A DNA stretch of 64,000 bases from a bacterium (GCA_035281585.1 DATEDP010000069.1:1-64000), one strand, 5' to 3'. Shown: positions 10,800 to 20,025, counted from the stretch's first letter. The notes: generated by a model from the sequence alone, not told the origin. Translations and numbers: made by a program.

Positions 10800-11390
10800 A
10801 TGGGACGAATCTTTCTCTCCGGGCCGGACGGCCAAGAGCGCAGCAGCGCTTTTTTCGGAGTTAGCACCGCAAATCATGGACTTAGCCCGGAAATCGCCGA
10901 TGACGGCACGATCACCGAGCTGGAGGTTTCCGACGCCCGGGAACGGCTGGAAGAAGAGATCAACCGGCACATCTGCGGCTATGGCGGCCCCCTAGGCCTC
11001 GGCGGCTGGGGCGGAATCAGCGAAGTCTGCGTCCAGCCCTGGAACATGGGCGGCCCGGCCCGGGAAAACACCCCCGACGGCTACTCGATGCCGATCACGG
11101 TCCGCCTGACCGAAGATTATCGGGTTCCCTTCGCCTACGTCCTCTCGGAATATCGCAGCGTCGAGCGCACGGTCACGATGACGGCCCGTTGGGAAGCCGG
11201 CCGAGTGCGGCTTTACCAATGCGAACCGCCGGCTTACTCGCCACCGCCGCCGCCGGAGCCCGCGCCCGATCCGAGTGAATGGATCGTGAAAACCGGCGAG
11301 AACCTCGCCGAGGGCGCCCGCTCCTTCTTCGGCGGCCTCCGCAGCGTCGCCAGCATGGCCGGCGATTCCTTGTCCCGCTTTTTCTCCTAA
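10800..11390 (+). CDS. Hypothetical protein
   Basis: A 196-residue protein 16 bases after the previous gene, so likely co-transcribed. It has an acidic N-terminus without a signal peptide, a Gly-rich stretch (ICGYGGPLGLGGWGGISEVC) with two Cys, beta strands (PITVRLTEDYRVPFAYVLSE), a proline run near residues 142-155 and a C-terminal amphipathic helix (FFGGLRSVASMAGDSLSRFFS) that could bind membrane. It does not match a family I recognise. Its stop overlaps by four bases the stop of the convergent phosphoribosyltransferase gene. Confidence 0.65.
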   Translation: MGRIFLSGPDGQERSSAFFGVSTANHGLSPEIADDGTITELEVSDARERLEEEINRHICGYGGPLGLGGWGGISEVCVQPWNMGGPARENTPDGYSMPITVRLTEDYRVPFAYVLSEYRSVERTVTMTARWEAGRVRLYQCEPPAYSPPPPPEPAPDPSEWIVKTGENLAEGARSFFGGLRSVASMAGDSLSRFFS

Positions 11391-12031
11391 AAATACCGGG
11401 CCACCGGCTCATGGCCCCGCAAGATTTCGATCACTTCTTGGTCGGAAACCTGGGAAAAATCCTCGTAATGCTGGCCCACCGCATCGAAGGGCTCGGGACT
11501 GGCCAGACAGACGACTTGGTCCGAATACTCCCGGAGCTTTTGCAAAGTGTCGGCCGGCGCCACGCCGGTGGCGACCACCAGTTTGGCCGGCGATCTTTCG
11601 CGCAGAGCCTGCAAAGCCGCGATCATCGTCGATCCGGTGGCGATGCCGTCATCGACCACGAGGACGATGCGGCCCCGGGGATCGATCGGGGCGCGGTCCG
11701 GCGTGTACTCGGCCCGGCGGCGCCGCAAGGTCGCCATCTGGGAGCGGGCTTCCCGCTTCAGGTAGTCGGCCGAGATCCCCAGTGTTTGGGCGTAAGGATG
11801 CAAGTAGACCCGGCCGCTCTCATCGATGGCGCCGATCGCGAGCTCGGGTTGATCAGGGGCCGGGAGCTTGCGGACCAGCAGCACGTCGACTTGACCGCCG
11901 AGGCGGTCGGCGATGATCTTGGCCATCGGAACCGCGCCGCGGGGAATGGCGAGCACCAAAGGGTTTTGCCCGCGATATTCGGCCAAGGCTTGAGCCAGCC
12001 GCTCGGCCGCTTCTTGACGATCGCGCAACAT
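11387..12031 (-). CDS. Phosphoribosyltransferase-domain protein
   Basis: A 214-residue protein with a complete type I PRTase core. The PRPP loop is VLVVDDGIATGST with Asp127-Asp128 and Thr132/Thr135, and the N-terminal PPi loop region reads AIPRGAVPMA. This matches the stand-alone phosphoribosyltransferases that are often fused or adjacent to dienelactone-hydrolase-type domains, rather than hpt, apt or pyrE. The substrate base is unknown. It lies 22 bases downstream of the RND pump gene on the same strand and may be read through from the Cus-like operon, although a link with metal export is not expected. Confidence 0.88.
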   Translation of the reverse strand: MLRDRQEAAERLAQALAEYRGQNPLVLAIPRGAVPMAKIIADRLGGQVDVLLVRKLPAPDQPELAIGAIDESGRVYLHPYAQTLGISADYLKREARSQMATLRRRRAEYTPDRAPIDPRGRIVLVVDDGIATGSTMIAALQALRERSPAKLVVATGVAPADTLQKLREYSDQVVCLASPEPFDAVGQHYEDFSQVSDQEVIEILRGHEPVARYF

Positions 12032-12053
12032 CGGACATCCTCCGATTCGGATT

Positions 12054-15000
12054 TTAGCGCCGCAAGCTCCGCACTTTCCATAGGTAGTAAAGGGCCGGAT
12101 AGACCAGGAGCTCCAATAGGAAGCTGGTGAACAGGCCGCCGACCATCGGGGCGGCGATCCGCTTCATCAGGTCGGCGCCGGTTCCGCTCGAATACATGAT
12201 GGGGATGAGGCCCAGGAAGGCGGCCATCACCGTCATCATCTTGGGCCGGACCCGCTTGACCGCGCCGTCATGGATCGCCTCCTTGAGATCGGCTTCGGTC
12301 TTGAGCTCGCCCTTGGCCTTCTTGTCGCGGTAAGCCAGATCGAGGAACAGCAGCATGAAAACGCCGGTCTCGGCGTCGAGGCCCATCAAGGCGATGAGCC
12401 CCACCCAAACCGCGATCGACAGATGGTAGTCCAAAAAGTAGAGCAGCCAGATCGCGCCGATCGCCGAGAAAGGCACGGCCAAGAGGACGATGCCGGCCTC
12501 CACCGCCGTTTTGGTATTGAGGTAGAGCAGGAGGAAGATCACGAAGAGGGTCAGGGGCAGGACCAATTTCAGCCTTTCTTTCACCCGCAGCATGTTCTCG
12601 TATTGGCCGCTCCACTGCAGGCTGTAGCCCGGAGTCGAGGGCAGCCGCTCGGCCACCCGGCGCTTGGCCTCCTGGACGTAACCGCCGACGTCGCGGCCGG
12701 CCAAGTCGACGAAGACGTAAGCCGCCTTCATGCCGTTCTCGTTGCGGATCATCGCCGGACCGCTGCGCACTTGGATGTCGGCCAGCAGCCCCAGCGGAAC
12801 CTGGGCTCCGGCGGGCGTCGCCACCAAGACCCGCTCCAGCTCCGGGATGGCGCTGCGGAAAGCTCGCTGATAGCGGACGTTGATCGAATAGCGCTCCGGC
12901 CCCTCGATCGCGGTCCCGACCGTCTCGCCGCCGATGGCCTGGGCCACGGCCCGATTGACGTCCTCGACCTTGAGGCCGTAGCGGGCCAAGGCTTCGCGCT
13001 TAAAATCGAAGTCGAGGAAATAGCCGCCGGCGGCCCGCTCGGCGAAAACGCTGCGGGTTCCCGGCACCTCCTTCAAGATGTTTTCGAGCTCGATGCCGAG
13101 GCGCTCGATCTCGGACAGGTCCTTGCCCAAAATCTTCACGCCGACCGGGGTGCGGATCCCGGTCGAAAGCATGTCGATGCGGTTGCGGATCGGCATGGTC
13201 CAAGCATTGGTCCAGCCCGGGACCTGGAGCTTGAGATCCATCTCGGCGACCAGCTCCTCGTGCGAGATATGATCGGGCCAGAGATGCCGGAGCGGCGCTT
13301 GGAGGATCTGGGGCAGGCCCGAGTACCAGCGTTCCCTTTTCCGCCACTCGCTCTCGGGCTTGAGGATCACCGTGGTCTCGACCATCGAAAGCGGCGCCGG
13401 ATCGGTCGAGCTGTCGGCCCGGCCGGCCTTGCCGAAAACCCTTTCGACCTCGGGGAAGCTCTTCAGGACCTCGTCCTGCTTTTGCAATTGGCGAAAGGCT
13501 TCGGTCACCGAGAGGCCCGGCATGGTGGTCGGCATGTAGAGGATCGATCCCTCGTGAAGCGGCGGCATGAACTCGGAGCCCAGCTTCATGAAGGGATAAA
13601 CCGTCGTGAGCATAAGCAGGCCGGCGGCCAAGATCGTCGCCTTGGGATGCCTCAGCACCAGCCGGCAAACCGGATCGTAGACCCGGAAAAGCAGGCGGCT
13701 CACCGGATGCTTTTCCTCGGGATAGTATTTCCCGACGGTCAGGCCGTTCCACAGCTTGGAAAGCCAGACCGGCTTGAAGCGCAAGGGATCCATCCGGGTG
13801 AACAGCATCCGCAGCGCCGGATCGAGGGTGATGGCGAGGACGGCGGCGATCGCCATCGCGAAGGTCTTGGAGTAGGCCAGCGGCTTGAAGAGCCGGCCTT
13901 CTTGGTCGATCAGGGTGAAGATCGGCAGGAAGGAAACCGCGATGACCAGGAGCGAGAAGAAGACCGAAGGCCCGACCTCCTTCAAGGCCTTGAGCCGCAC
14001 TTCATGATAATCTCCGACCCGGCCGCCGGCCTCCCAGAGCTGGAGCTTCTTGTAGGCGTTCTCGACTTCGATGATCGCCCCGTCGACCAGGACGCCGATC
14101 GAGATCGCGATGCCGGCCAAGGAGAGCAAGTTGGCGCTGAGCCCCATCAGCTTCATCGGGATGAAAGCCAGGATCACCGAGATCGGAATGGTCAAAATCG
14201 GGATGATCGAGGAGGGAATGTGCCAGAGGAAAATCAAGATGACGATGCTGACGATGATCAGCTCCTCGAGCAGGGTCGACTTGAGGGTGTCGATGGAACG
14301 GAGAATGAGATCGGAGCGGTCGTAAGTCGTCACTAGCTCGACGCCCGGCGGCAGGGCCGGCTTGATTTCCTCGAGCTTGGCCTTGACCCGGTCGATGACT
14401 TCGAGGGCATTCTCGCCATAGCGCATCACCACGATGCCGCCGACCACATCGCCCTCCCCGTCCAAGTCGGCGACGCCTCGGCGCAGCTCCGGGCCGAGCT
14501 CGACCTTGGCGACTTGGGCCACCGTGACCGGGGCCCCGGTCTTGGCATCGGCCTTGAGGACCAGCTTTTCCAGGTCGGCGGTCGCTTTGGCATAGCCGCG
14601 GCCCCGGATCATGTACTCGGCGCCGCCCATCTCGAGCAAGCGGCCGCCGACGTCGTCGTTGCCGCCGCGGACCGCGTCGACGACCTCTTCCAAGGTCACG
14701 CCGTAAGCCAGCAGAGCTTGGGGATCGACGTTGACCTGGTATTGGCGGGCGAAGCCGCCGACCGTCGCCACCTCGGCCACTCCCGGAACCGACTGGAGAT
14801 AGTACTTGAGGTACCAATCCTGATAGGCCTTGAGCTCGGCCAAGTCGCTGCGGCCGCTGCGGTCGACCAAGGCGTATTGGAAAACCCAACCCACCGAGGT
14901 GGCGTCGGGCCCCAGCTCGGTCCTGACCCCTTCCGGAAGCCGGGGCAGGATCTTGCTCAAATATTCGAGCACCCGGCTTCGCGCCCAATAAAGATCGGTC

Positions 15001-15296
15001 CCGTCCTCGAAGATGACGTAGACGTAGGAATAGCCGAAATCGGAAAAACCCCGCACCGCCTTCACCTTCGGCGCGCCGAGCAAGGCGGTGACGATCGGGT
15101 AAGTGACCTGGTCCTCGACGATGTCGGGCGAGCGGTCCCACTGGCTGTAGACGATCACCTGGGTGTCGGAAAGATCGGGCAAGGCGTCGAGCGGGATGTG
15201 CCGCATCGACCAGAGGCCGATCAAGACCGCCACCAGGGTGAGGATCAAGGTCAGAGCCCGGTTGCGGGCGCAGGCTTCCAGAATCCGATCGATCAT
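12054..15296 (-). CDS. cusA: CusA/CzcA-family heavy-metal RND efflux pump
   Basis: A 1080-residue inner-membrane proton/metal antiporter of the HME-RND family, full length for the family. The start is the ATG at 15296, which overlaps the adaptor stop as ATGA; an open frame running further upstream is only chance extension. Visible marks are the N-terminal helix with LTLILTLVAVLIGLWSM, DALPDLSDTQVIVYSQW, the TM4 relay motif GVLVDGAIIEVENAYKKL with charged residues, SEFMPPLHEGSILYMPT, the periplasmic loop with MLSTGIRTPVGVKI, and GLDAETGVFMLLFLDLAY. The metal is probably Cu(I)/Ag(I), since the adaptor carries a CSMHP/CPICGM motif, but Zn/Co/Cd cannot be excluded. It is the third component gene of the operon. 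Confidence 0.94.
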   Translation of the reverse strand: MIDRILEACARNRALTLILTLVAVLIGLWSMRHIPLDALPDLSDTQVIVYSQWDRSPDIVEDQVTYPIVTALLGAPKVKAVRGFSDFGYSYVYVIFEDGTDLYWARSRVLEYLSKILPRLPEGVRTELGPDATSVGWVFQYALVDRSGRSDLAELKAYQDWYLKYYLQSVPGVAEVATVGGFARQYQVNVDPQALLAYGVTLEEVVDAVRGGNDDVGGRLLEMGGAEYMIRGRGYAKATADLEKLVLKADAKTGAPVTVAQVAKVELGPELRRGVADLDGEGDVVGGIVVMRYGENALEVIDRVKAKLEEIKPALPPGVELVTTYDRSDLILRSIDTLKSTLLEELIIVSIVILIFLWHIPSSIIPILTIPISVILAFIPMKLMGLSANLLSLAGIAISIGVLVDGAIIEVENAYKKLQLWEAGGRVGDYHEVRLKALKEVGPSVFFSLLVIAVSFLPIFTLIDQEGRLFKPLAYSKTFAMAIAAVLAITLDPALRMLFTRMDPLRFKPVWLSKLWNGLTVGKYYPEEKHPVSRLLFRVYDPVCRLVLRHPKATILAAGLLMLTTVYPFMKLGSEFMPPLHEGSILYMPTTMPGLSVTEAFRQLQKQDEVLKSFPEVERVFGKAGRADSSTDPAPLSMVETTVILKPESEWRKRERWYSGLPQILQAPLRHLWPDHISHEELVAEMDLKLQVPGWTNAWTMPIRNRIDMLSTGIRTPVGVKILGKDLSEIERLGIELENILKEVPGTRSVFAERAAGGYFLDFDFKREALARYGLKVEDVNRAVAQAIGGETVGTAIEGPERYSINVRYQRAFRSAIPELERVLVATPAGAQVPLGLLADIQVRSGPAMIRNENGMKAAYVFVDLAGRDVGGYVQEAKRRVAERLPSTPGYSLQWSGQYENMLRVKERLKLVLPLTLFVIFLLLYLNTKTAVEAGIVLLAVPFSAIGAIWLLYFLDYHLSIAVWVGLIALMGLDAETGVFMLLFLDLAYRDKKAKGELKTEADLKEAIHDGAVKRVRPKMMTVMAAFLGLIPIMYSSGTGADLMKRIAAPMVGGLFTSFLLELLVYPALYYLWKVRSLRR

Positions 15297-16333
15297 CGAG
15301 CCACTCCCCGGAGCCGCGACTCCGAATCGATCAGGAAGTTTCCGCTGGTCACGATCCGCTCGCCTTCCTTCAAACCCTCGAGGATCTCGACCTCGCCGCT
15401 GCCCCGCCGCCCGACCCGGACCGGACGCGGCGCATAGCTGCCGGGCTCGACTTCGACGAAGACCAAAGTCGCCTCGCCGGTCTCGATCAAGGCCTCGTCG
15501 GGGACGATCAAGCCGCTTTCGCTTTCGGCGCTCAGGCGCAGCGGCAGGAACATGCCGGGACGAAGCGAGGCCGGCGCCTGGTCCAGCCGCAGCCTCAAGT
15601 TGGCGGTCCGAGTCGCCGGATCGACCAGCGGCGAGATCGAGTCGACCCGGAGGCTCCGCTGCTCGCCGCCGGGCAATTCGAGCTCCGCTCCCATCCCGGC
15701 TTGGATCCAAGGCAGGTCGGTCTCGAAGACCGAAGCGTAGATCCAGAGCGGCTGGCCGGCCGTCGGCAGCAACAGGCCCATATCGGGCCGGCCGCGCCGG
15801 CTCAACTCGGCGATCTCGGCTTCGTCCATGCCCAGGAGCCGAAGCCGGTTCTTCGCCGCCAACACCAAGCTCGATTGAAGTCCGCCCAGCTCGCCGCCGC
15901 CGGTTCGCCGGGCCGCCAGGTAGTCGGTTTGAGCGACCAGCAAGTCGGGGTCGCTGGCGATCCGAGCCGAAGCCGCGATCTCGCGTTTCAGCTTGCGCTT
16001 GGCCACCGGCTCGACCTTGAGGCCGATCCATTGGCGCCGAGCCTCGTCCAGCCGGACCTCGCCGCGCTGCCCGGCCGGGCCGCTCGCGGCTCCGTGATCA
16101 TGGGCGGACTCGCCCGGCGAGGCGTAGACCGGCACCAGCTTCATCCCGCAGATCGGGCAATAACCCGGCTCGTCGCGGCGGATCTGGGGATGCATCGAGC
16201 AGGTGTAATAGTCGATGGTGGCCTTTTCCTTGACCTCGGATTCGCCCGAAGCCGGCGGCTTCGCGGCCTCCCGGCGCTCGCAGCCGCCGAGCAAGGCCAA
16301 AGAAATACCGCTCAAGATCCAAATTTTTTTCAT
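15293..16333 (-). CDS. cusB: RND efflux adaptor (membrane fusion protein) with heavy-metal-binding domain
   Basis: A 346-residue periplasmic adaptor lipoprotein. The start at 16333 has AGGAAGGA upstream and begins a type II signal peptide (SLALLGGC, Cys18). Directly after it comes a heavy-metal-binding domain, YTCSMHPQIRRDEPGYCPIC then GMKLVP, with Cys45, Met47, His48, Cys59, Cys62 and Met64 as likely ligands. The rest is the usual lipoyl/hairpin/beta-barrel adaptor core (KVEPVAKRKLKREIAASARI, GMFLPLRLSAESES, VRVGRRGSGEVEILEGLKEG). It hands Cu/Ag to the pump. Four-base overlaps on both sides show tight translational coupling. Confidence 0.93.
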   Translation of the reverse strand: MKKIWILSGISLALLGGCERREAAKPPASGESEVKEKATIDYYTCSMHPQIRRDEPGYCPICGMKLVPVYASPGESAHDHGAASGPAGQRGEVRLDEARRQWIGLKVEPVAKRKLKREIAASARIASDPDLLVAQTDYLAARRTGGGELGGLQSSLVLAAKNRLRLLGMDEAEIAELSRRGRPDMGLLLPTAGQPLWIYASVFETDLPWIQAGMGAELELPGGEQRSLRVDSISPLVDPATRTANLRLRLDQAPASLRPGMFLPLRLSAESESGLIVPDEALIETGEATLVFVEVEPGSYAPRPVRVGRRGSGEVEILEGLKEGERIVTSGNFLIDSESRLRGVAR

Positions 16334-17598
16334 GGCTGGCTCCTTCCTTGGCTCTGCCATTCTTCATAGGTCATCCCGACCGCCTCCTCGAGCTCGGCCC
16401 CGGCCTCGGCCAGATCGGCGTAGGCCCGCCAGTAATCGTTCTGGGCTTGAAGGAGGCCGCGGGCGGCGTTGAGGGCGTCGAGGAAATAGCTCTTGCCGGC
16501 CAGATAGGCGTTTTGGGTCATCTCCAAGGATTGCCGAACTTGGGGCAAAAGCGTTCCGCCGGTGACCTGCAAGACCCGCTCGCTGGATTGCATCTTCTGA
16601 TAAATTTCACGGACTCGAAAAGTGACGTCATTGCGGGTCGCCTGCTCGGTGTAACGGGCCCCGGCCAGCTCGGCCTCGGCCTGTTTCACCGCGGCCTTCT
16701 TTTTCCCGACAATCAAGGGGACGTTCATCATCAGCTCGCCGGTCCAGGCGTCCTCGGTCTGGCCGGGACGTTGGACGTACTCCAGCTGGGCGCCGAAGTC
16801 GGGGTACCAGTCGCGCTTGGCCGCCTTGACCCCCCAGCCCTTTTCCTCGACCCGATGGCGGGCGCCTTTCAGCTTGGGATGGCGGGCCTCGGCGATCTTC
16901 TCGAGCTCGGCCAGCGGAAGATCCCAGCGCGGCGGCGGAAGCTTGGCCGGCAGCTGGATCGGGCTCTCCAAGGGCTGGTACATGAGCTGGTTGAGCTTGA
17001 CCTGCCAAACTTGGCGCCGTTGCTTGAGGGCTTCGCGCTCAGCCAGGAGGCGGGCCAGCTCGGCCTGACCTTGGGCGGCGTCAGCCGTCGCCGGCTCGCC
17101 CGCCGCCAGCTTGGCTTGGGCGTTCTGCACCAGGCCCCGGAGCTTGGCTTCGAGCGAGCGGCTGACCTCGAGCTGCCGCTCGGTGGCGAAGAGCTGGTAG
17201 TAAGCGGTCTTCAACTCGCGGAGCAGCTCGCGGCCCCGGCCATCGAGGTCCTCGAGGTGATGGAGGTAATTGTGATGGGCAATTTCGGAAGCCGCCTTCA
17301 CCTTTCCGGGAAAGGGAAACTTCTGGGCGACGATATAGTCGATGTCCACCGCCTGATCGAGATTCCCGCCGATCGGCACCTGATAGAAACGCACCCCGAC
17401 CATTGGGTCGTCCCAATAGCGCGACTTCTTGGTCGCCGATTTGGCGGCCTCGGCGTCCTGTTGCATCGATTTCAATTCGGGATTCTGGGCCAGCGTCGCT
17501 TGCACGGCTTGATCCAAGCTCAAAGCCTCGCTCCGGGAGGTCCCGGGCGCCAGCAAGAGCCCAGCCAGCAAGAGCGCGGCAAGGTCCATCGCTCGCAT
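16330..17598 (-). CDS. cusC: TolC-family outer-membrane factor of the Cus-like operon
   Basis: A 422-residue outer-membrane efflux protein. The start at 17598 has AAGGAAT about ten bases upstream; a second Met at codon 4 is possible. The signal peptide (LAALLLAGLLLAPG) is cleaved near TSRSEA, with no lipobox, unlike E. coli CusC. It shows the internal two-fold repeat of long helices with Gln/Ala/Glu-rich heptads (e.g. SLDQAVQATLAQNPELKSM and GARYTEQATRNDVTFRVREI) and the YQKMQSS...TLLPQVRQSLEMTQNAYLAGK segment common to metal-export TolC proteins. It completes the tripartite channel with the adaptor and pump genes. Confidence 0.92.
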   Translation of the reverse strand: MRAMDLAALLLAGLLLAPGTSRSEALSLDQAVQATLAQNPELKSMQQDAEAAKSATKKSRYWDDPMVGVRFYQVPIGGNLDQAVDIDYIVAQKFPFPGKVKAASEIAHHNYLHHLEDLDGRGRELLRELKTAYYQLFATERQLEVSRSLEAKLRGLVQNAQAKLAAGEPATADAAQGQAELARLLAEREALKQRRQVWQVKLNQLMYQPLESPIQLPAKLPPPRWDLPLAELEKIAEARHPKLKGARHRVEEKGWGVKAAKRDWYPDFGAQLEYVQRPGQTEDAWTGELMMNVPLIVGKKKAAVKQAEAELAGARYTEQATRNDVTFRVREIYQKMQSSERVLQVTGGTLLPQVRQSLEMTQNAYLAGKSYFLDALNAARGLLQAQNDYWRAYADLAEAGAELEEAVGMTYEEWQSQGRSQP

Positions 17599-17652
17599 AA
17601 AATATTCCTTCTATGGCGTTGGTTTATTCAGCGGACAGAGAGGTGCCCGGGC

Positions 17653-18015
17653 TCAACAAAGGAAGGAGTGTTTGAGGAGAAAAATGCCGCTGCGGGGCGG
17701 CCGAAGCTCGGCCGAGGACCAAGCCGGTGCGAGAGAAAGCGCGAAATCCTGAGCGAGGGCCGAAAGCGAGAAGGGCGTGGCGGGAGCCCAAGAAAGCCAG
17801 GGCGAAGCCGCCGGCGGCGCCGAACCTTGGGTCTCGCAGCAAGGTTGGGCTTGGAGTTGCTGATGGCAGGCAACCTTGGCCCCGCAACAATCGTGGCCTG
17901 ACATGGCCTTAGCCTCGGCGCGGCAAAAGCCGATCAGGGCCGGCAACGCGAAAAAGAAAAGCGCCCAGCTCGACAGCAGGATCGAGGCGAGCTTGTTTCG
18001 GCGGAGCAAAGCCAT
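17653..18015 (-). CDS. Small exported Cys-rich protein heading the metal efflux operon
   Basis: A 120-residue protein, 54 bases ahead of the TolC-family gene and on the same strand. The chosen start (18015) begins a hydrophobic signal segment (SILLSSWALFFFALPALIGF). The exported part starts CRAEAKAMSGHDCCGAKVAC and continues to QPCCET, giving two CC pairs, single Cys and two His in about 40 residues, a plausible Cu/Ag ligand cluster. The remainder is Ala/Pro/Ser-rich and ends SFLC. Small proteins of this kind head cop/cus operons (CopL-like proteins are one example); a specific family match was not made. The ribosome site is weak, so the start is uncertain. Confidence 0.65.
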   Translation of the reverse strand: MALLRRNKLASILLSSWALFFFALPALIGFCRAEAKAMSGHDCCGAKVACHQQLQAQPCCETQGSAPPAASPWLSWAPATPFSLSALAQDFALSLAPAWSSAELRPPRSGIFLLKHSFLC

Positions 18016-18082
18016 CGAGCCATCGTAATCGAGGGGCCTCGATTCAGGCAATATAATTTTGAAAAAACTCAAGCAATTCAAG

Positions 18083-18109
18083 GTCATCCTGAGCGAAGCG
18101 AAGGATGAC
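18083..18109. repeat. Family A repeat, compact self-palindromic copy
   Basis: A single 27-base element, GTCATCCTGAGCGAAGCG followed by AAGGATGAC, whose ends are reverse complements of each other. It lies between the divergent metal-efflux and CorC-like genes, so here it cannot be a simple 3' terminator of either. Confidence 0.8.
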
Positions 18110-18185
18110 CCCTTAAAAATCGCTGGGTACGGGTCGAGCCCTACGATATATAGCCCTCGAGCTATAGCCTGCGGGCCGCCCTTCT

Positions 18186-19511
18186 ATGCCGAACCATGCT
18201 TCCCACGAAATTTCTCCCTGGTACCTGAGCCTTGCCTTGCTTCTGGTCCTGCTCAACGCCTTCTTCGTGGCCGCCGAGTTCGCCATGGTCAAGGTCCGAA
18301 GCACCCGGCTCGAAACCTTGCAAGAGAAGGGCGGCTCGCTCGCCCGCTGGGCCTATGCCATCGTCCTCGATCTCAATGCCTATCTCTCGGCCTGCCAGCT
18401 CGGCATCACCCTGGCCAGCCTCGGCTTGGGTTGGGTCGGCGAGCCGGCCTTCGCCGCCGCGATCCGGCCGCTGCTCGAGGAATTTCACCTCACGCCGCGC
18501 GCGATCTCGGGCATCGCCTTTACCGCCGCCTTCACCGCGATCACCGTCCTTCACTTGGTCTTAGGCGAGCTGGTGCCCAAGCAGCTGGCCATCCAAACCG
18601 CCGAGCGCATCCTGCTGGCGGTCGCGGTGCCGATGCGGCTCTTTTACTGGACCTTCTTCCCTTTCATGTGGACGCTCAACGCCATGACCAATGCCTTGGT
18701 CAAGCTTTTGGGCTTCAAGACGACCCACGAGGAAAGCCACACCGAGGAAGAGATCCGGCTGATCGTCGAGGACTCCTACGAGGTCGGCTCGCTCTCGCCG
18801 CGCAAAGCTTCGCTGCTGGAGAACATCTTCGAATTCACTCACCGCACCGCCCGCCAGGTCATGGTGCCGCGCCAAGACATCGTTTACCTCGAGCTCTCCA
18901 AATCCGCCGCCGAGAACCTGGCCATCGCCAAGGAATCGGGCCACACCCGTTTCCCGCTCTGCAAGGGCGACCTCGACCACATTCTGGGCCTGATCAACAT
19001 CAAGGACATCATCTGGGAGCTGGAAGACGCCGACAACCTGATCAACCTTTACGATTTGAAGCGGCCGGTGCTCTTCGTCCCCGAGACCGTGACCAGCGAC
19101 CAGCTGCTCCGCGAGTTCCAAACCAAGAAAATCCACATGGCCGTCGTGGTCAACGAGTTCGGCTCGACCTCGGGGCTGGTTTCGCTCGAGGACGTGATCG
19201 AGGAATTGGTCGGCGAGATCCAGGACGAGTTCGACCAGGAGCTGCCCAAGATCAGCAAACGGTCGGAATCGAGCTACGTCGTCGACGGCACCGCCAGCCT
19301 GCGCGACGTCGAGCAGGTTTTGGATATCGCTCTGCCCGACGAGAACTCGGTCTCGATCGCCGGATTCTTCGTCAACAAGCTGGGCCGGCTGGCCAAGGAA
19401 GGCGACTCGATCAAGGTTCCGCCTTATCGAGTCGTGGCCTTGGAAGTGAAAAACCGCCGTGTTTTGAAGCTTCTTTTCGAGAAAATCGAGGCCCAAGCCG
19501 AAGGGGCCTGA
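18186..19511 (+). CDS. CNNM/CorC (HlyC) family transmembrane protein with CBS pair
   Basis: A 441-residue protein of the UPF0053/hemolysin-C-like family, implicated in Mg2+/Co2+ homeostasis. Residues about 10-150 form the DUF21 (CNNM) membrane domain: LSLALLLVLLNAFFVAAEFAMVKVRSTR, then QLGITLASLGLGWVGEPA and LVLGELVPKQLAI. A CBS pair follows (about 210-330; RQVMVPRQDIVYLE, HTRFPLCKGDLDHILGLINIKDI, MAVVVNEFGSTSGLVSLEDVIEELVGEI). A CorC_HlyC C-terminal domain ends the protein (DGTASLRDVEQVLDIALP...VAGFFVNKLGR type). The whole length is normal. The start codon has a poor ribosome site. The neighbours give no further hint. Confidence 0.93.
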   Translation: MPNHASHEISPWYLSLALLLVLLNAFFVAAEFAMVKVRSTRLETLQEKGGSLARWAYAIVLDLNAYLSACQLGITLASLGLGWVGEPAFAAAIRPLLEEFHLTPRAISGIAFTAAFTAITVLHLVLGELVPKQLAIQTAERILLAVAVPMRLFYWTFFPFMWTLNAMTNALVKLLGFKTTHEESHTEEEIRLIVEDSYEVGSLSPRKASLLENIFEFTHRTARQVMVPRQDIVYLELSKSAAENLAIAKESGHTRFPLCKGDLDHILGLINIKDIIWELEDADNLINLYDLKRPVLFVPETVTSDQLLREFQTKKIHMAVVVNEFGSTSGLVSLEDVIEELVGEIQDEFDQELPKISKRSESSYVVDGTASLRDVEQVLDIALPDENSVSIAGFFVNKLGRLAKEGDSIKVPPYRVVALEVKNRRVLKLLFEKIEAQAEGA

Positions 19512-19587
19512 CCGATTTTAGAATTGCCTTCCCTACCCCAACCTTTACAATTTCGACCGGATCCAATGCCCGGAAAAGGAGCTACCC

Positions 19588-19860
19588 ATGAAAAAACTCG
19601 TCATATTGCTTTCCTTGAGTTTTCTGCTTCCGATCCTCAGCCCGGCCGTCTCCCAGGCGGCCGAGACCTACAGTGACCTCGCCGTCGGCGATCCGCTCGG
19701 CGGCAATTATCGCCGGGCCAAGCGTCGGCCGGCGAAGCCGGCGACTCCCGCCGCCAGCACCGATGCCGCCGCGCCAGCCGCCGAAAAGGCGCCCGAGAAG
19801 CCCGCCACCGACCCAGCGGTCGATCAAGCGGTCGACAAGGCTAAAGAGCAGGTGAAGTAA
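19588..19860 (+). CDS. Small exported Ala/Pro/Lys-rich protein
   Basis: A 90-residue protein with a good AAGGAG site six bases before the ATG. The signal peptide (LVILLSLSFLLPILSPAVSQA) is cleaved before AETYSDLAVG. The mature peptide has a short conserved-looking start (DPLGGNYRRAKRRPAKPA) and then a low-complexity Ala/Pro/Glu/Lys tail ending DQAVDKAKEQVK. It has no recognisable domain. It is followed by a family B inverted repeat. Confidence 0.7.
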   Translation: MKKLVILLSLSFLLPILSPAVSQAAETYSDLAVGDPLGGNYRRAKRRPAKPATPAASTDAAAPAAEKAPEKPATDPAVDQAVDKAKEQVK

Positions 19861-19890
19861 GCGACGCTGAAAAAATCGTTTGCGATCTTA

Positions 19891-20017
19891 CCCCCCTTTG
19901 AAAAAGGGGGGCTGGGGGGATTTGAAAGCCGCTGCAAAGCAGCGGGGTTGGATTTCTAAGCTTTTTTCTTCCAGCAACCGCTTTAAATCCCCCTTAATCC
20001 CCCTTTTTCAAAGGGGG
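19891..20017. repeat. Inverted repeat, family B
   Basis: The left arm (CCCCCCTTTGAAAAAGGGGG, then GCTGGGGGGATTT) and right arm (AAATCCCCCTTAATCCCCCT, then TTTTCAAAGGGGG) are near-perfect reverse complements around a loop of about 65 bases. Each arm is itself a small hairpin. It lies between convergent genes and could terminate transcription from both, including the giant-gene operon arriving from the right. A second copy occurs at 60221. Confidence 0.88.
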
Positions 20018-20025
20018 AAATCATT

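Noticed and set aside
15297-16031. Extension of the RND pump frame upstream of 15296
   Set aside because: The frame is open but Arg/Pro/Gly-rich, and it overlaps the adaptor gene. The real pump starts at the ATG of the ATGA overlap with a normal N-terminal helix.
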